Origin: Lachnospiraceae bacterium UBA7026 | Lineage (GTDB): Bacteria > Bacillota > Clostridia > Lachnospirales > Lachnospiraceae | NCBI GenBank assembly: GCA_002494165.1 | Contig: DLBH01000026.1 | Location: 7,965 to 40,183, forward strand | Length of the DNA: 32,219 nt | Direction of reading: 5' to 3' | Shown: positions 1-8,049 of the stretch, in pieces | Layout: each line of letters opens with the position of its first letter | How positions within the stretch are numbered: position 1 is the first letter of the stretch | Translations under genes and position numbers: made by a program | Notes under the pieces: model-generated | What the model was told of the DNA's origin: nothing | Seen by the model: only the letters and a program-made list of their open reading frames with translations | The model's database searches: none

Positions 1-533
1 CTGCTGCTTTCCTTACTGGCTTCCTTGCCGGCTTTCCGGCTGGATTCCCGGCGGTCTTCCAGCCCCTGGAGATAACGGCATAGGGCCTGCTCTCTGGCCA
101 GAGGAAAATTAAGCCCCTGCCTGAGTCCTTCTTTTAGAAAGGCCCTGTATTCATCCGGTTCCTCCACAAGGATCCGGGCCAGGGTCTCCAGGCCGTCAAG
201 TTCCATGGATTCCGTCCCGAAGGAGACCATGTCGACTACACCCAGGGTATCCAGGATACTGACGGCTCCGCAGGCAAAATCTTCGGCAGTCGCCGTGGCA
301 TAGGCTGCCGGCAATTCTATAACCAGGTCAGCCCCTCCGGCCAGGGCCATGCGGGTCCTGAAATACTTATCCACTACCGCCGGTTCCCCCCGCTGAACGA
401 AATCCCCGCTCATAACCACAACAATATAATCCACCTGGCCTGAAAGTCTCGTCTGACTCATCAGATAACTATGGCCACGGTGAAATGGATTGTATTCGGC
501 TATCACTGCTGCGACTTTAAACTTTTTTTCCAT
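1..533 (-). CDS. tmcAL: tRNA(Met) cytidine acetate ligase, N-terminal part (runs off the left edge)
   Basis: The visible 177 codons match the nucleotidyltransferase domain of the TmcAL (YlbM) family, which uses acetate and ATP to acetylate the wobble cytidine of elongator tRNA-Met. Motifs seen: EYNPFHRGH near the N-terminus, which contains the HxGH nucleotide-binding signature, then VVVMSGDFVQRGEPAV and FGTES. The start at 533 begins MEKKFKVAAVIAEYNPF, as is usual for the family, with a GAGGGA ribosome site about nine bases upstream. The C-terminal half lies outside the window. It is divergent from ackA; in many clostridia tmcAL sits beside the pta-ackA locus, so the neighbourhood fits. Family identification is confident. 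The enzymatic role is taken from characterised homologues. Confidence 0.93.
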   Translation of the reverse strand, partial: MEKKFKVAAVIAEYNPFHRGHSYLMSQTRLSGQVDYIVVVMSGDFVQRGEPAVVDKYFRTRMALAGGADLVIELPAAYATATAEDFACGAVSILDTLGVVDMVSFGTESMELDGLETLARILVEEPDEYRAFLKEGLRQGLNFPLAREQALCRYLQGLEDRRESSRKAGKEASKESS

Positions 534-818
534 GACCGATTATCCCTCATTGTCCTGGCTCCAGCACCCGTTTTTCCATATAGTTTTTCCCGGGCTGCGG
601 GAATATACCGGGCCGGATAGTTTTCAACATATATCTCTCAAAAATTATCTTTCACCATATATCCTGAAGATAAACAATTGTAAGTTTATCATAGAGGGTC
701 CAAATAGGCAAGAAATCTACTGTTCCTTTCATATAAAACAAAAACATACTGTGAATGAAACCCTTTAATGCTCCATATTATGACAAAAAAAGTGCATCAT
801 ATGTTCAATAAATCACTT

Positions 819-845
819 TTTTCATAGTCTTAAGAGTACTATAAT
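819..845 (+). promoter_or_regulatory. Sigma-A-type promoter for ackA
   Basis: A perfect TATAAT lies at 840-845. Upstream there is only a T-rich -35 (TTTTCA at 819-824, spacing 15, or a T run at 817-822, spacing 17). Transcription from here would give a leader of about 180 bases before ackA. The rest of the 534-1030 gap shows no convincing gene; a 92-codon open frame at 490-768 overlaps tmcAL and looks spurious. Confidence 0.6.
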
Positions 846-904
846 AAAATAAGCAATATAAAATAAGGGTATTATGGCTTTCTGCTACATTTTCGTTTTC
901 ACAT

Positions 905-980
905 TTTCCTGGCCGGGCCTGCCGGGAAATAAAGTGAATGATGATGTTTCTGTAATATCTTTGAAAGACTCCGGTCTTTC
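905..980 (+). promoter_or_regulatory. Structured ackA leader with two hairpins
   Basis: Hairpin 1 pairs TTTCC-T-GGC (905-913) with GCC-G-GGAAA (921-929), a nine-base-pair stem with one wobble, GC-rich inside an AT-rich leader. Hairpin 2 pairs GAAAGAC (963-969) with GTCTTTC (974-980) around a TCCG loop. Neither is followed by a T run, so they are not ordinary terminators. Both lie between the promoter and the ackA ribosome site. Stability or regulatory roles are possible but not shown. Confidence 0.4.
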
Positions 981-1030
981 CTTACACATAAGGCAGAACA
1001 GGTTAAATATTATTAAAGGAGAGAGATAAC

Positions 1031-2263
1031 ATGAAAGTATTAGTAATCAACTGTGGTAGTTCCTCATTAAAGTATCAGGTCATCGATTCCGAAACCGAAC
1101 ACGTTCTGGCAAAGGGCCTTTGCGAGCGCATCGGTATTGACGGTGTTCTCACCTACCAGCCTGCAGGTCAGGACAAGATCCGCTATGAAGCAGCTATGCC
1201 CGCCCACCGTCAGGCTGTTGAGCTTGTATTAAAGCAGCTGACAGATCCGGAGAATGGTGTTCTTTCCTCCATCGACGAAATCCAGGCAGTAGGACACCGT
1301 ATGGTACACGGCGGAGAGAAATTTGCCTGCTCAACCTTACTGGATGAAGAAGTTCTCAACACTGTTGAAGAGCTGAACGATCTGGCTCCTCTTCACAATC
1401 CTCCGACATTAGTTGGTGTGCGTGCCTGCAAGGAGATTCTTCCGGACACACCCATGGTAGGTGTTTTCGATACTGCCTTCCATCAGACCATGCCGGCATC
1501 AGCTTTTATTTATGCTCTTCCTTATGAATATTATACCAAGTATGCTATGCGCCGTTACGGTTTCCATGGAACATCCCACAAGTTTGTTTCCCAGAGAACT
1601 GCCCAGCTTATGGGCAAGAAACCTGAAGATGTAAAGATTATCGTATGCCACCTGGGCAACGGTGCTTCCATCTCCGCAGTAGACCAAGGCAAATGTGTAG
1701 AGACTTCCATGGGTCTTACTCCTCTTGAGGGTCTGATCATGGGAACCAGGTCCGGAGACATTGACCCTACCTGTATCGAATACATCGCCCATAAAGAAGG
1801 TATTTCCATGGAAGATACCATGGAGATCATCAACAAGAAGTCTGGTGTTCTCGGTATCTCCGGTGTGTCCTCTGACTTCCGTGACCTTGACAACGCGGCA
1901 GCAGAAGGCAATAAGCGTGCCCAGCTCGCATTAGATGCTTTCTGTCATCATGTAGTAAAATATATCGGAAGCTACATCGCAGTTATGAACGGTGTTGACG
2001 CCATCGCTTTCACAGCAGGTATCGGAGAGAATGCCCCCAATGTACGTGCCCAGGTTATGAAGCAGTTCAAATACATGGGCGTTGAGATTGATCCGGTTAA
2101 TGACAGTATCCACGGTGATGAGTGCATGATCTCCACCAAGGACTCTAAAGTGAAAGTATTTGTAGTACCGACCAACGAAGAGCTGGCCATCTGCCGTGAC
2201 ACAGTTGAGATTGTTACAGAGCAGATTGTAAAGGATGCTATTGATACTGTAATGGGCAAATAA
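1031..2263 (+). CDS. ackA: Acetate kinase
   Basis: A 410-residue protein of normal length for acetate kinase, which interconverts acetyl phosphate + ADP and acetate + ATP in the cytoplasm, giving ATP in fermentation. Residues known from the Methanosarcina enzyme are at matching places: N7 in VINCGSSSLK, R90 in GHRMVHGG, D147 in VFDTAFHQ, H179 in GFHGTSH, R240 in GTRSGDIDP and E384 in TNEELAI. The adenosine-site motif CHLGNGAS and the C-terminal FTAGIGENAP are intact. The start has a strong AAAGGAG site about ten bases upstream. It has its own promoter and terminator and so appears monocistronic. The usual partner pta is not adjacent, which is unusual for clostridia. Confidence 0.98.
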   Translation: MKVLVINCGSSSLKYQVIDSETEHVLAKGLCERIGIDGVLTYQPAGQDKIRYEAAMPAHRQAVELVLKQLTDPENGVLSSIDEIQAVGHRMVHGGEKFACSTLLDEEVLNTVEELNDLAPLHNPPTLVGVRACKEILPDTPMVGVFDTAFHQTMPASAFIYALPYEYYTKYAMRRYGFHGTSHKFVSQRTAQLMGKKPEDVKIIVCHLGNGASISAVDQGKCVETSMGLTPLEGLIMGTRSGDIDPTCIEYIAHKEGISMEDTMEIINKKSGVLGISGVSSDFRDLDNAAAEGNKRAQLALDAFCHHVVKYIGSYIAVMNGVDAIAFTAGIGENAPNVRAQVMKQFKYMGVEIDPVNDSIHGDECMISTKDSKVKVFVVPTNEELAICRDTVEIVTEQIVKDAIDTVMGK

Positions 2264-2344
2264 TCATCTCCTTGTCAGCACAGCTGATGAGAGTCAGGCA
2301 CAGGGAATAACCGGCCATTCCTGAAAAATAGGATTACCATTAAG

Positions 2345-2382
2345 AGAGGTTCTGTTCCAAAAGGAAAGGACCTCTTTTTTTA
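2345..2382 (+). terminator. Rho-independent terminator of ackA
   Basis: AGAGGT (2345-2350) pairs with ACCTCT (2370-2375). An inner TTCC/GGAA pair closes an AAAA loop. A T run follows immediately. It is about 80 bases after the ackA stop. Confidence 0.85.
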
Positions 2383-2480
2383 TTATTTCCTTATTGTTTT
2401 CTTTTTTATTCTCCTTTTCTTACAGGATTTCTCCCCCCTCTCTCTCAGAGGTCTGAACCCTACTTTTCCTGCAAGCTTAT

Positions 2481-2509
2481 TTGTCACTCTTAAAAAGTCA
2501 TGGTACAAT
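2481..2509 (+). promoter_or_regulatory. Sigma-A promoter of the pyruvate-kinase-like gene
   Basis: TTGTCA (2481-2486) and TACAAT (2504-2509) are separated by exactly 17 bases. The -35 begins at a TTG that could be misread as an upstream start codon. The promoter position supports the ATG at 2544 instead. Confidence 0.75.
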
Positions 2510-2543
2510 AACCATTGAAATCTGGCATAGGGAGGAACTGATC

Positions 2544-3680
2544 ATGAAACATTCTTTAAAAATATATGGAACTTTAGGACCGGCCTGCTGCGACAAAAAC
2601 TGTCTAAAGCAGATGTTGCTGGCCGGCATGACTGGCATCCGGCTTAACCTGTCCCACAAGACACTGGCAGAGTGCCAGGACTGGCTGGCCGCCTACCACG
2701 AGGCTGCAGAGGACCTGCAGATGCTTCCGGAGCTGTTGGTAGACCTGCAGGGACCAGAGTTGCGAATCGGCAGTCTTAAAGAGCCCCTTTACCTGGAGGC
2801 AGGCGGGGAAGTCATCCTGGTCCCGGACCCGGCAGCGGCAAAGTCCGGCGATGATTCCACTGAAAGTAGTGAACTGAGTTCTATGGAGCCTTCCCCTTTG
2901 GCAGTTTCAGGCTCTCTTTCAGATCCTGAAGCAGCAGCTCTGCCTGTCATCCCCTGTCCTCCCATCTTATTTGACCATTTTAAAGAGGGCCTCCGTCTCA
3001 AGCTTAACGACGGCAAGATTTTACTGGAGATCAGCCGGCTTTTAGCTCCTGCTAAGGAAGCCAGGGCGAAAGTAATGATTCCAGGAGACTTATCCTCCAA
3101 AAAAAGCATTGCGGCGGACCATGTCACCCTCCCCCTTCCGGTACTGACGGACCAGGACCGGAAGGCCCTGACCCAGCTTCGCAGCTACCGGGTGACCGGA
3201 GTCATGCTGCCCTTTGTACGTAGCAGCCGGGACCTGATTACCCTTAGAATGGAGCTGCTGGAAACCGGTATGGACTATATCCGGGTTTTTGCCAAGCTGG
3301 AAACCAAGGAGGGTCTTGACCAGCTGCCTGACCTTCTGCCCTACTGTGACGAGATTATTATTGCCCGGGGCGACCTGGGTAATGCCATCCCCCTCTACAA
3401 GCTTCCGGGAATCCAGAAGAAGGTAGCTGCCGCCTGCATCAGGGCCCGCAGGCCCTTCATGGTAGTCACCCAGATGTTGGCCTCCATGGAACACAGTCCC
3501 GTTCCCACCCGGGCAGAGGTAACAGACATATTCCAGGCTGTTTTAGACGGAGCCTCCTCCCTCATGCTGACCGGGGAGACGGCAATCGGGGACTACCCTG
3601 CAGAGGCCATCCGGGTCCTTTATGAGACAGCAGAAGAAGCCAGAAGGTTCCAGAAGGAGGCTCCCCTGCCCATTTTATAA
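2544..3680 (+). CDS. Pyruvate kinase-like protein lacking the C-terminal domain
   Basis: 378 residues against about 470-590 in standard pyruvate kinases, which make ATP from phosphoenolpyruvate + ADP. The TIM-barrel core is recognisable: RLNLSH at 33-38, DLQGPELR at 68-75 (usual DTKGPEIR, so Thr and Lys are changed), FAKLETKEG around K251, ARGDLG with D277, TQMLASM with T309, PTRAE at 321-325, and MLTGETAIGDYP. The most important catalytic and metal residues survive. The B domain carries a Ser/Ala/Pro-rich insertion of about 45 residues (roughly 95-140). The protein stops after the barrel, so the allosteric C domain is absent. The start was chosen from GGAGG at 2531-2535, eight bases upstream. 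It could be an active unregulated enzyme or a divergent paralogue. Confidence 0.85.
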   Translation: MKHSLKIYGTLGPACCDKNCLKQMLLAGMTGIRLNLSHKTLAECQDWLAAYHEAAEDLQMLPELLVDLQGPELRIGSLKEPLYLEAGGEVILVPDPAAAKSGDDSTESSELSSMEPSPLAVSGSLSDPEAAALPVIPCPPILFDHFKEGLRLKLNDGKILLEISRLLAPAKEARAKVMIPGDLSSKKSIAADHVTLPLPVLTDQDRKALTQLRSYRVTGVMLPFVRSSRDLITLRMELLETGMDYIRVFAKLETKEGLDQLPDLLPYCDEIIIARGDLGNAIPLYKLPGIQKKVAAACIRARRPFMVVTQMLASMEHSPVPTRAEVTDIFQAVLDGASSLMLTGETAIGDYPAEAIRVLYETAEEARRFQKEAPLPIL

Positions 3681-3821
3681 ACCGGAAGCTGCCAGGGATC
3701 CTTTACTAACCCTGAAAAAGGAAAGTCACCGATGGCGTTCAGGCCTAATCTGTGGTATTCTATGTAAATCATAATAATGAATAATTATTGAATAATACTA
3801 TAGTAACGGAGGTATTTCATT

Positions 3822-4301
3822 ATGAGCGAGAGTAGAGTCTGGAGATTCCACAGTGATGTGGATACCGATCAGATTATAGCATCTCAGTATCTGCTTCTTC
3901 CCACCATTGAAGAGATGAAGGGGCACACTTTTGAGACCCTCTCGGCGGATTTCGCCAAAGAGGCCAGGCCAGGGGACCTGGTAGTTGCCGATGAGAATTT
4001 CGGATGCGGCTCCTCAAGAGAGCAGGCCCCCAGCGTATTGAAGGCCCTGGGAATCAAGGCAGTGATCGCCAAATCCTTTGCCCGCATTTTCTACCGCAAT
4101 TCCATTAATATAGGCCTGCCGGTCGTCGTGTGCAAGGATCTCTATGACCATGTTGAGGACGGGGGAAAGGCTGACCTGGACCTGTCAGCAGGTACTGTCA
4201 CCGTCGACGGACAGACCTTCTCCTGTACCAAACTTCCTGAATACATGCAGAACATACTGAATGCCGGCGGTCTGATCGCCTTTTTAAATAAGGAGGACTA
4301 A
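3822..4301 (+). CDS. Aconitase-superfamily hydro-lyase, small subunit (pair 1)
   Basis: A 159-residue swivel-domain subunit of the two-subunit LeuD/homoaconitase type. It carries DVDTDQII (12-19), GCGSSREQ (61-68) with the active-site Ser and Arg, and IAKSFARIFYRNSINIGLP. Two positions differ from clostridial LeuD: the substrate loop reads YLLLPT rather than YLNT-type, and SSREQ replaces SSREH. The start has GGAGG about nine bases upstream. The gene ends three bases before the large subunit, whose ribosome site (AAGGAGG) lies inside its last codons, so the two are translated as a unit. In the 141-base gap upstream, a perfect AATAATTATT palindrome (3780-3789) and a possible TACTAT -10 (3796-3801) suggest a regulated promoter. 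The substrate is not predictable with confidence. Confidence 0.88.
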   Translation: MSESRVWRFHSDVDTDQIIASQYLLLPTIEEMKGHTFETLSADFAKEARPGDLVVADENFGCGSSREQAPSVLKALGIKAVIAKSFARIFYRNSINIGLPVVVCKDLYDHVEDGGKADLDLSAGTVTVDGQTFSCTKLPEYMQNILNAGGLIAFLNKED

Positions 4302-4304
4302 ACC

Positions 4305-5561
4305 ATGGGTATGACGATTGGTGAAAAAATTATAGCCAGAGCGGCCGGAGTAGATGTGGTAAAACCTAACGACATCCACACTGTCACATTAGACCGCATG
4401 ATGAGTAATGATGGAACGACCCACCTGACTGTAGATATGTATAATACCCAGCTGCAGAATCCTTCCGTGGCTGACCCTGACAAGGTGGTCTTCATCATGG
4501 ACCACAACATCCCGGCTGACAGTCCCAAGACGGCCCAGGCCCACAAGAAAATGCGGAATTTTGCCAGAGAGCATGGAATCAAGTGCTACGAGGGCCAGGG
4601 AGTCTGCCACCAGATTATGCTGGAGGACTATGTCTGTCCCGGTGAGCTGATCTTTGGCGCCGATTCCCACACCACCAGCTACGGGGCTCTTGGTGCCTTC
4701 GGAACCGGTGTAGGCTGCACTGATTTCCTCTATGCCATGACCACAGGCACTTCCTGGGTCATGGTCCCGGAGACCATCCGTTTTAATCTCCATGGCCAGC
4801 TTCGTCCGGGTGTTTACCCCAGGGACCTGATTCTGACCATCATCGGTGATATCGGGGCCAACGGAGCTAACTATAAGATTATGGAGTTTGCCGGCGACGG
4901 TGCCCACAATCTTTCCATCAATGACCGGATGGTCCTCTGCAACCTGACTGTGGAAGCCGGAGCCAAGGCCGGTATCGTGGAGCCCGACCAAAAGGTTGTG
5001 GACTACTGCAAATCCAGGGGAAGAGAAGCTGTCCACATGTTCAAAAGTGACGAAGATGCAGAGTATACCGCAATCTATGAATATGACCTCAGTAAGATCG
5101 AACCGGTAGTTGTCCGTCCTGACTTTGTAGATAATTTTGCCCTTCGTGAAGATGTGGAAAAGGAACATATCCCGGTTGACCAGGTTTTCATCGGCTCCTG
5201 CAACAACGGCCGGATCGACGACCTGAGAGCTGCTGCCGACGTTCTCCGAGGCCGCCAGGTTGCGCCCACTGTCCGCCTGCTGGTAGCTCCCGCTTCCCAG
5301 GAGGTATACCTGGACGCCATCCGGGAGGGAATCATCACAGACCTCATGGAAGCCGGCGCCATGATCATGAACACCAATTGTTCCGTCTGCTGGGGCAGCT
5401 GTCAGGGTGTTGTAGGTGAGAATGAAGTCCTGGTATCCACAGGCACCCGTAATTTCAAGGGCCGCAGTGGAGCCGCCAGCTCCAAGGTTTACCTGGCCAG
5501 CGCGGCCACCTGTGCCGCCTGTGCCGTGGCCGGCTACATCTGCGGACCAGACGCACTTTAA
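4305..5561 (+). CDS. Aconitase-superfamily hydro-lyase, large subunit (pair 1)
   Basis: A 418-residue iron-sulfur subunit of the LeuC/homoaconitase/dimethylmalate-dehydratase group, which dehydrates and rehydrates hydroxy-acids using a [4Fe-4S] cluster. Cluster cysteines are C299 (IGSCNNGR), C359 and C362 (NCSVC). Also seen are MDHNIP with D66-H67 and GADSHTTSYGALG at 118-130. The motifs are atypical: SCNNG instead of SCTNG, and NTNCSVCWGSCQG instead of the usual PxCGPCxG form. It works with the small subunit just upstream. No leuA or leuB is nearby, so a role outside leucine synthesis is likely, for instance citraconate, maleate, methylmalate or homoaconitate type chemistry. That choice is inference. 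Confidence 0.9.
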   Translation: MGMTIGEKIIARAAGVDVVKPNDIHTVTLDRMMSNDGTTHLTVDMYNTQLQNPSVADPDKVVFIMDHNIPADSPKTAQAHKKMRNFAREHGIKCYEGQGVCHQIMLEDYVCPGELIFGADSHTTSYGALGAFGTGVGCTDFLYAMTTGTSWVMVPETIRFNLHGQLRPGVYPRDLILTIIGDIGANGANYKIMEFAGDGAHNLSINDRMVLCNLTVEAGAKAGIVEPDQKVVDYCKSRGREAVHMFKSDEDAEYTAIYEYDLSKIEPVVVRPDFVDNFALREDVEKEHIPVDQVFIGSCNNGRIDDLRAAADVLRGRQVAPTVRLLVAPASQEVYLDAIREGIITDLMEAGAMIMNTNCSVCWGSCQGVVGENEVLVSTGTRNFKGRSGAASSKVYLASAATCAACAVAGYICGPDAL

Positions 5562-5752
5562 CAGGCATGAGGAAGGGACCCTGCAGGGGACCTGCCCATT
5601 CTGACCCGGTATGAGTAATGCATTTTCACAAAAGGGCAGACCTTCCAGTTTATGGTCCCGGAGGATTCCTGACTGTTTTCCGGTAAGGATTTTCCCTTTT
5701 TGACCAGCACATGAAGACTCTTGCCCATACATATAAATTGGAGGTAGATATT

Positions 5753-6253
5753 ATGGAACAGTTCACAGGAAAAGTCTGGGTCCTGGGCGATGACATCGAC
5801 ACAGATATTATCATTCCCACCGATTACCTGGCTCTCCCCACTGTGGAAGATATGAAACAATATGGCTTCTCTCCTCTCCGGCCTGAACTGGCAGGACAGA
5901 TTCAGGAAGGCGATATCATCGTAGCCGGTAAGAATTTCGGTTGTGGCTCCTCCAGGGAGCAGGCACCGGAGATTATCAAGGCCCTGAAGGTAAAGTGCGT
6001 CATCGCCAAATCCTTTGCCCGGATTTTCTTCAGGAATTCCATCAATAATGGCCTTCTTCTCATTGAGAATGACCAGATCCAGAACCTGGTCAAAGAAGGT
6101 GATACACTGACTGTAACCATGGGGGAATCCATCGATTACAAAGGTAAATCCTACCCTATTCAGCCACTTCCCCAGAATCTGATGGACATCATTAATGCCG
6201 GCGGCCTGGTCAAAGCCATGCAGAAACGCAACGGGATCTTGGAGGAGGATTAA
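5753..6253 (+). CDS. Aconitase-superfamily hydro-lyase, small subunit (pair 2)
   Basis: A 166-residue LeuD-like subunit, paralogous to the one at 3822. Motifs: DIDTDIIIP (14-22), loop YLALPT (25-30), GCGSSREQ (63-70), IAKSFARIFFRNSINNG. An ATG 14 codons upstream is open, but the GGAGG at 5740-5744 lies inside that extension and eight bases before 5753, so the downstream start was taken. A gap of about 190 bases separates it from pair 1. That gap has no clear terminator or promoter, so all four genes may be one transcript. Like pair 1 it has Gln rather than His after SSRE, so both pairs belong to the same non-LeuD branch. Confidence 0.88.
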   Translation: MEQFTGKVWVLGDDIDTDIIIPTDYLALPTVEDMKQYGFSPLRPELAGQIQEGDIIVAGKNFGCGSSREQAPEIIKALKVKCVIAKSFARIFFRNSINNGLLLIENDQIQNLVKEGDTLTVTMGESIDYKGKSYPIQPLPQNLMDIINAGGLVKAMQKRNGILEED

Positions 6254-6255
6254 TT

Positions 6256-7506
6256 ATGGGATTAACTTTAATAGAAAAAATCATCGCAAAGAATATTGGG
6301 GTCGCCAGTGTTAAGCCTGGCCAGATTGTGACCGTCGGGGTGGACCGGGTCATGATCCACGATATCTTTATTCCCTTTGTCGCTGAAAAATTTGAAGAAA
6401 TGGGCTTTACAAAAATCTGGGATCCGGACAAGGTGGTGCTGATCTATGACCATCTGGTGCCCACCAGCGCCGTAGAAGATGTGAGACATTTCAAAATCGG
6501 CGATGCCTTTGCCAGTAAATATGGGCTGTCCCATGTTCACCGCAGTGACGGCATCTGCCATCAGCTGATGACTGAGGCCGGCTATGCCAAGCCAGGCAAT
6601 ATCGTTTTCGGCACCGATTCCCACACCACCACATACGGTTGTGTCGGCTGTTTTTCCTCAGGAATCGGCTACACAGAGATGGCTTCCATCCTGGGTACCG
6701 GCGAGCTTTGGATCCGGGTACCGGAAACTATCAAGGTTGTCATCGACGGCCAGCTCCCTGCCAATGTATCGGCCAAAGATGTCATCCTCACCCTGATCGG
6801 TGATCTGAGAGCCGACGGGGCCACCTACAAGGTAATTGAGATGTCCGGCTCCACAGTGGATGCCATGTCCGTCGCCTCCCGCATGACCATTTCCAACATG
6901 GCTATCGAGGCTGGTGCCAAGGCCTGCCTTTTCCGACCCGACCAGAAGACCTGTGACTATTCTCATGTCGATTTGCAAGATGTGGATTGGCTTTATGCCG
7001 ATGAAGACGCCGATTATGACGAAGTTATGATTTATAATGCCGAAGACCTGGAACCTGTCTGCGCCTGCCCCTCCCAGGTGGATAATATCCATCCGGTCGC
7101 AGAACTGGAAGGCACTGAGCTTGACCAGGTATTTATCGGGTCTTGTACCAATGGCCGCCTGGAAGACCTGGAGGTAGCTGCGGCCATCCTAAAGGGTAAG
7201 AAGGTTGCCGTAAAGACGATTATCACTCCGGCCAGCCGTAAGATTTACCTGGACGCAATCAAATCCGGTGCCATCGCAACCCTGGCAGAAGCCGGTTGTA
7301 TCATCACTCATCCTGGCTGCGGTCTCTGCTGTGGAAGGGCCGGCGGCATCCTGAGTGACGGAGAAAAGGTCCTGGCCACCAACAACCGTAATTTCCTGGG
7401 CAGGATGGGAACCTCCAAGGTAGGTATCTATCTGGGATCTCCTGCCACTGCAGCCACTTCCGCCATCGAGGGCAGGATCACTCTTCCCCTCCTTTGTTGC
7501 AGATAA
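6256..7506 (+). CDS. Aconitase-superfamily hydro-lyase, large subunit (pair 2)
   Basis: 416 residues, two bases after the small-subunit stop, with a GGAGGAGG ribosome site. It keeps the three cluster cysteines, C297 (IGSCTNGR), C355 and C358 (HPGCGLC), together with YDHLVP and TDSHTTTYG. Its cysteine motifs are more standard than those of pair 1, so the two large subunits have diverged clearly. Near the end NNRNFLGRMG and YLGSPATAA are typical of the family. The last residues (LPLLCCR) are unlike the usual C-terminus and run directly into the repeat region. The reaction is probably dehydration/hydration of a C4-C7 hydroxy-dicarboxylate or tricarboxylate; the exact substrate is unknown. Confidence 0.9.
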   Translation: MGLTLIEKIIAKNIGVASVKPGQIVTVGVDRVMIHDIFIPFVAEKFEEMGFTKIWDPDKVVLIYDHLVPTSAVEDVRHFKIGDAFASKYGLSHVHRSDGICHQLMTEAGYAKPGNIVFGTDSHTTTYGCVGCFSSGIGYTEMASILGTGELWIRVPETIKVVIDGQLPANVSAKDVILTLIGDLRADGATYKVIEMSGSTVDAMSVASRMTISNMAIEAGAKACLFRPDQKTCDYSHVDLQDVDWLYADEDADYDEVMIYNAEDLEPVCACPSQVDNIHPVAELEGTELDQVFIGSCTNGRLEDLEVAAAILKGKKVAVKTIITPASRKIYLDAIKSGAIATLAEAGCIITHPGCGLCCGRAGGILSDGEKVLATNNRNFLGRMGTSKVGIYLGSPATAATSAIEGRITLPLLCCR

Positions 7507-7513
7507 GACTTAT

Positions 7514-7625
7514 GCCGGACAAATTCACTGCCGGACAAATTCACTGCCGGATAAATTCACTGCCGGATAAATTCACTGCCAGACAAATTCACTGCCGGAT
7601 AAAGCCGCTGCCAGACATGCCCGGA
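7514..7625 (+). repeat. 16-bp direct tandem repeat, about seven units
   Basis: Units follow the pattern GCCGGAYAAATTCACT, head to tail at 7514, 7530, 7546, 7562, 7578, 7594 and 7610. The first five are near-identical. The last two are degenerate. There are no spacers, so it is not CRISPR. It begins eight bases after the pair 2 stop codon. The 16-base period is not a multiple of three, and the open frame through it starts with TTG and has no ribosome site. Confidence 0.9.
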
Positions 7626-7659
7626 TTCTCTTCCTGGCTGAATTCTTTTCGGTCCTATG

Positions 7660-7712
7660 TTGGCATTCTTAAGGTTTAGTGCTATAATAGCCTAGGAACA
7701 ATTTAGGTTCCT
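7660..7712 (+). promoter_or_regulatory. Strong promoter and 5' hairpin of the 92-codon gene
   Basis: TTGGCA (7660-7665) and a perfect TATAAT (7683-7688) are spaced 17 bases. AGGAAC (7694-7699) pairs with GTTCCT (7707-7712), placing a hairpin right at the expected 5' end of the RNA. AGGAGG at 7720-7725 is the ribosome site. Confidence 0.8.
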
Positions 7713-7733
7713 GCATTATAGGAGGTTGACAAA

Positions 7734-8012
7734 ATGACAATTTTAGAGAAGAGGAAACTTGTGCCGGCAAGAGATGAACACCTTAAAAACGGTGAATTCA
7801 CTGTGTTAAACGGTGAGTACACCAAGAATTTCAATGTCTATGTTGTTGGGACAAAGCATAAGGAAGCGGTAGATTTCATCATGCTTTCCCTTGACCGGTC
7901 CACTGACAATGTTCTTGGATACGGAATCAAGATGGGGACCCAGAAGAAGTATGACTGTATCGTCTGGGACGAGGAGGATATCCCCGAGGAATACCGTAAA
8001 AACGCTGAATAA
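7734..8012 (+). CDS. Small acidic protein of unknown function
   Basis: 92 residues with no signal peptide or membrane segment and no family I can name. It is charged, with an acidic tail (WDEEDIPEEYRKNAE). The middle (FNVYVVGTKHKEAVDFI) could form a mixed alpha/beta fold. The gene is certainly expressed-looking: a near-consensus promoter, a leader hairpin and AGGAGG eight bases before the ATG. It is probably the last chromosomal gene before the prophage, since integrase-arm-like repeats start about 38 bases after its stop. The prophage may have inserted at or just after its 3' end. Confidence 0.75.
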   Translation: MTILEKRKLVPARDEHLKNGEFTVLNGEYTKNFNVYVVGTKHKEAVDFIMLSLDRSTDNVLGYGIKMGTQKKYDCIVWDEEDIPEEYRKNAE

Positions 8013-8049
8013 CCGCATAGATAAACACTTTTCCGTCATATTTACTTAA

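Noticed and set aside
490..768. 92-codon open frame upstream of ackA
   Set aside because: It overlaps the start of tmcAL, lacks a convincing ribosome site and resembles no protein.
4389..5732. Long antisense open frame (447 codons) opposite the pair 1 large subunit
   Set aside because: It mirrors a well-conserved gene in codon register, its translation is low in recognisable motifs, and no ribosome site fits. Shadow frame.
7514..7625. CRISPR array
   Set aside because: Repeats are only 16 bases and have no spacers between them; no cas genes.
7494..7679. 61-codon open frame through the 16-bp repeats
   Set aside because: TTG start inside the preceding gene, no ribosome site, and a repetitive product explained by the DNA repeat.
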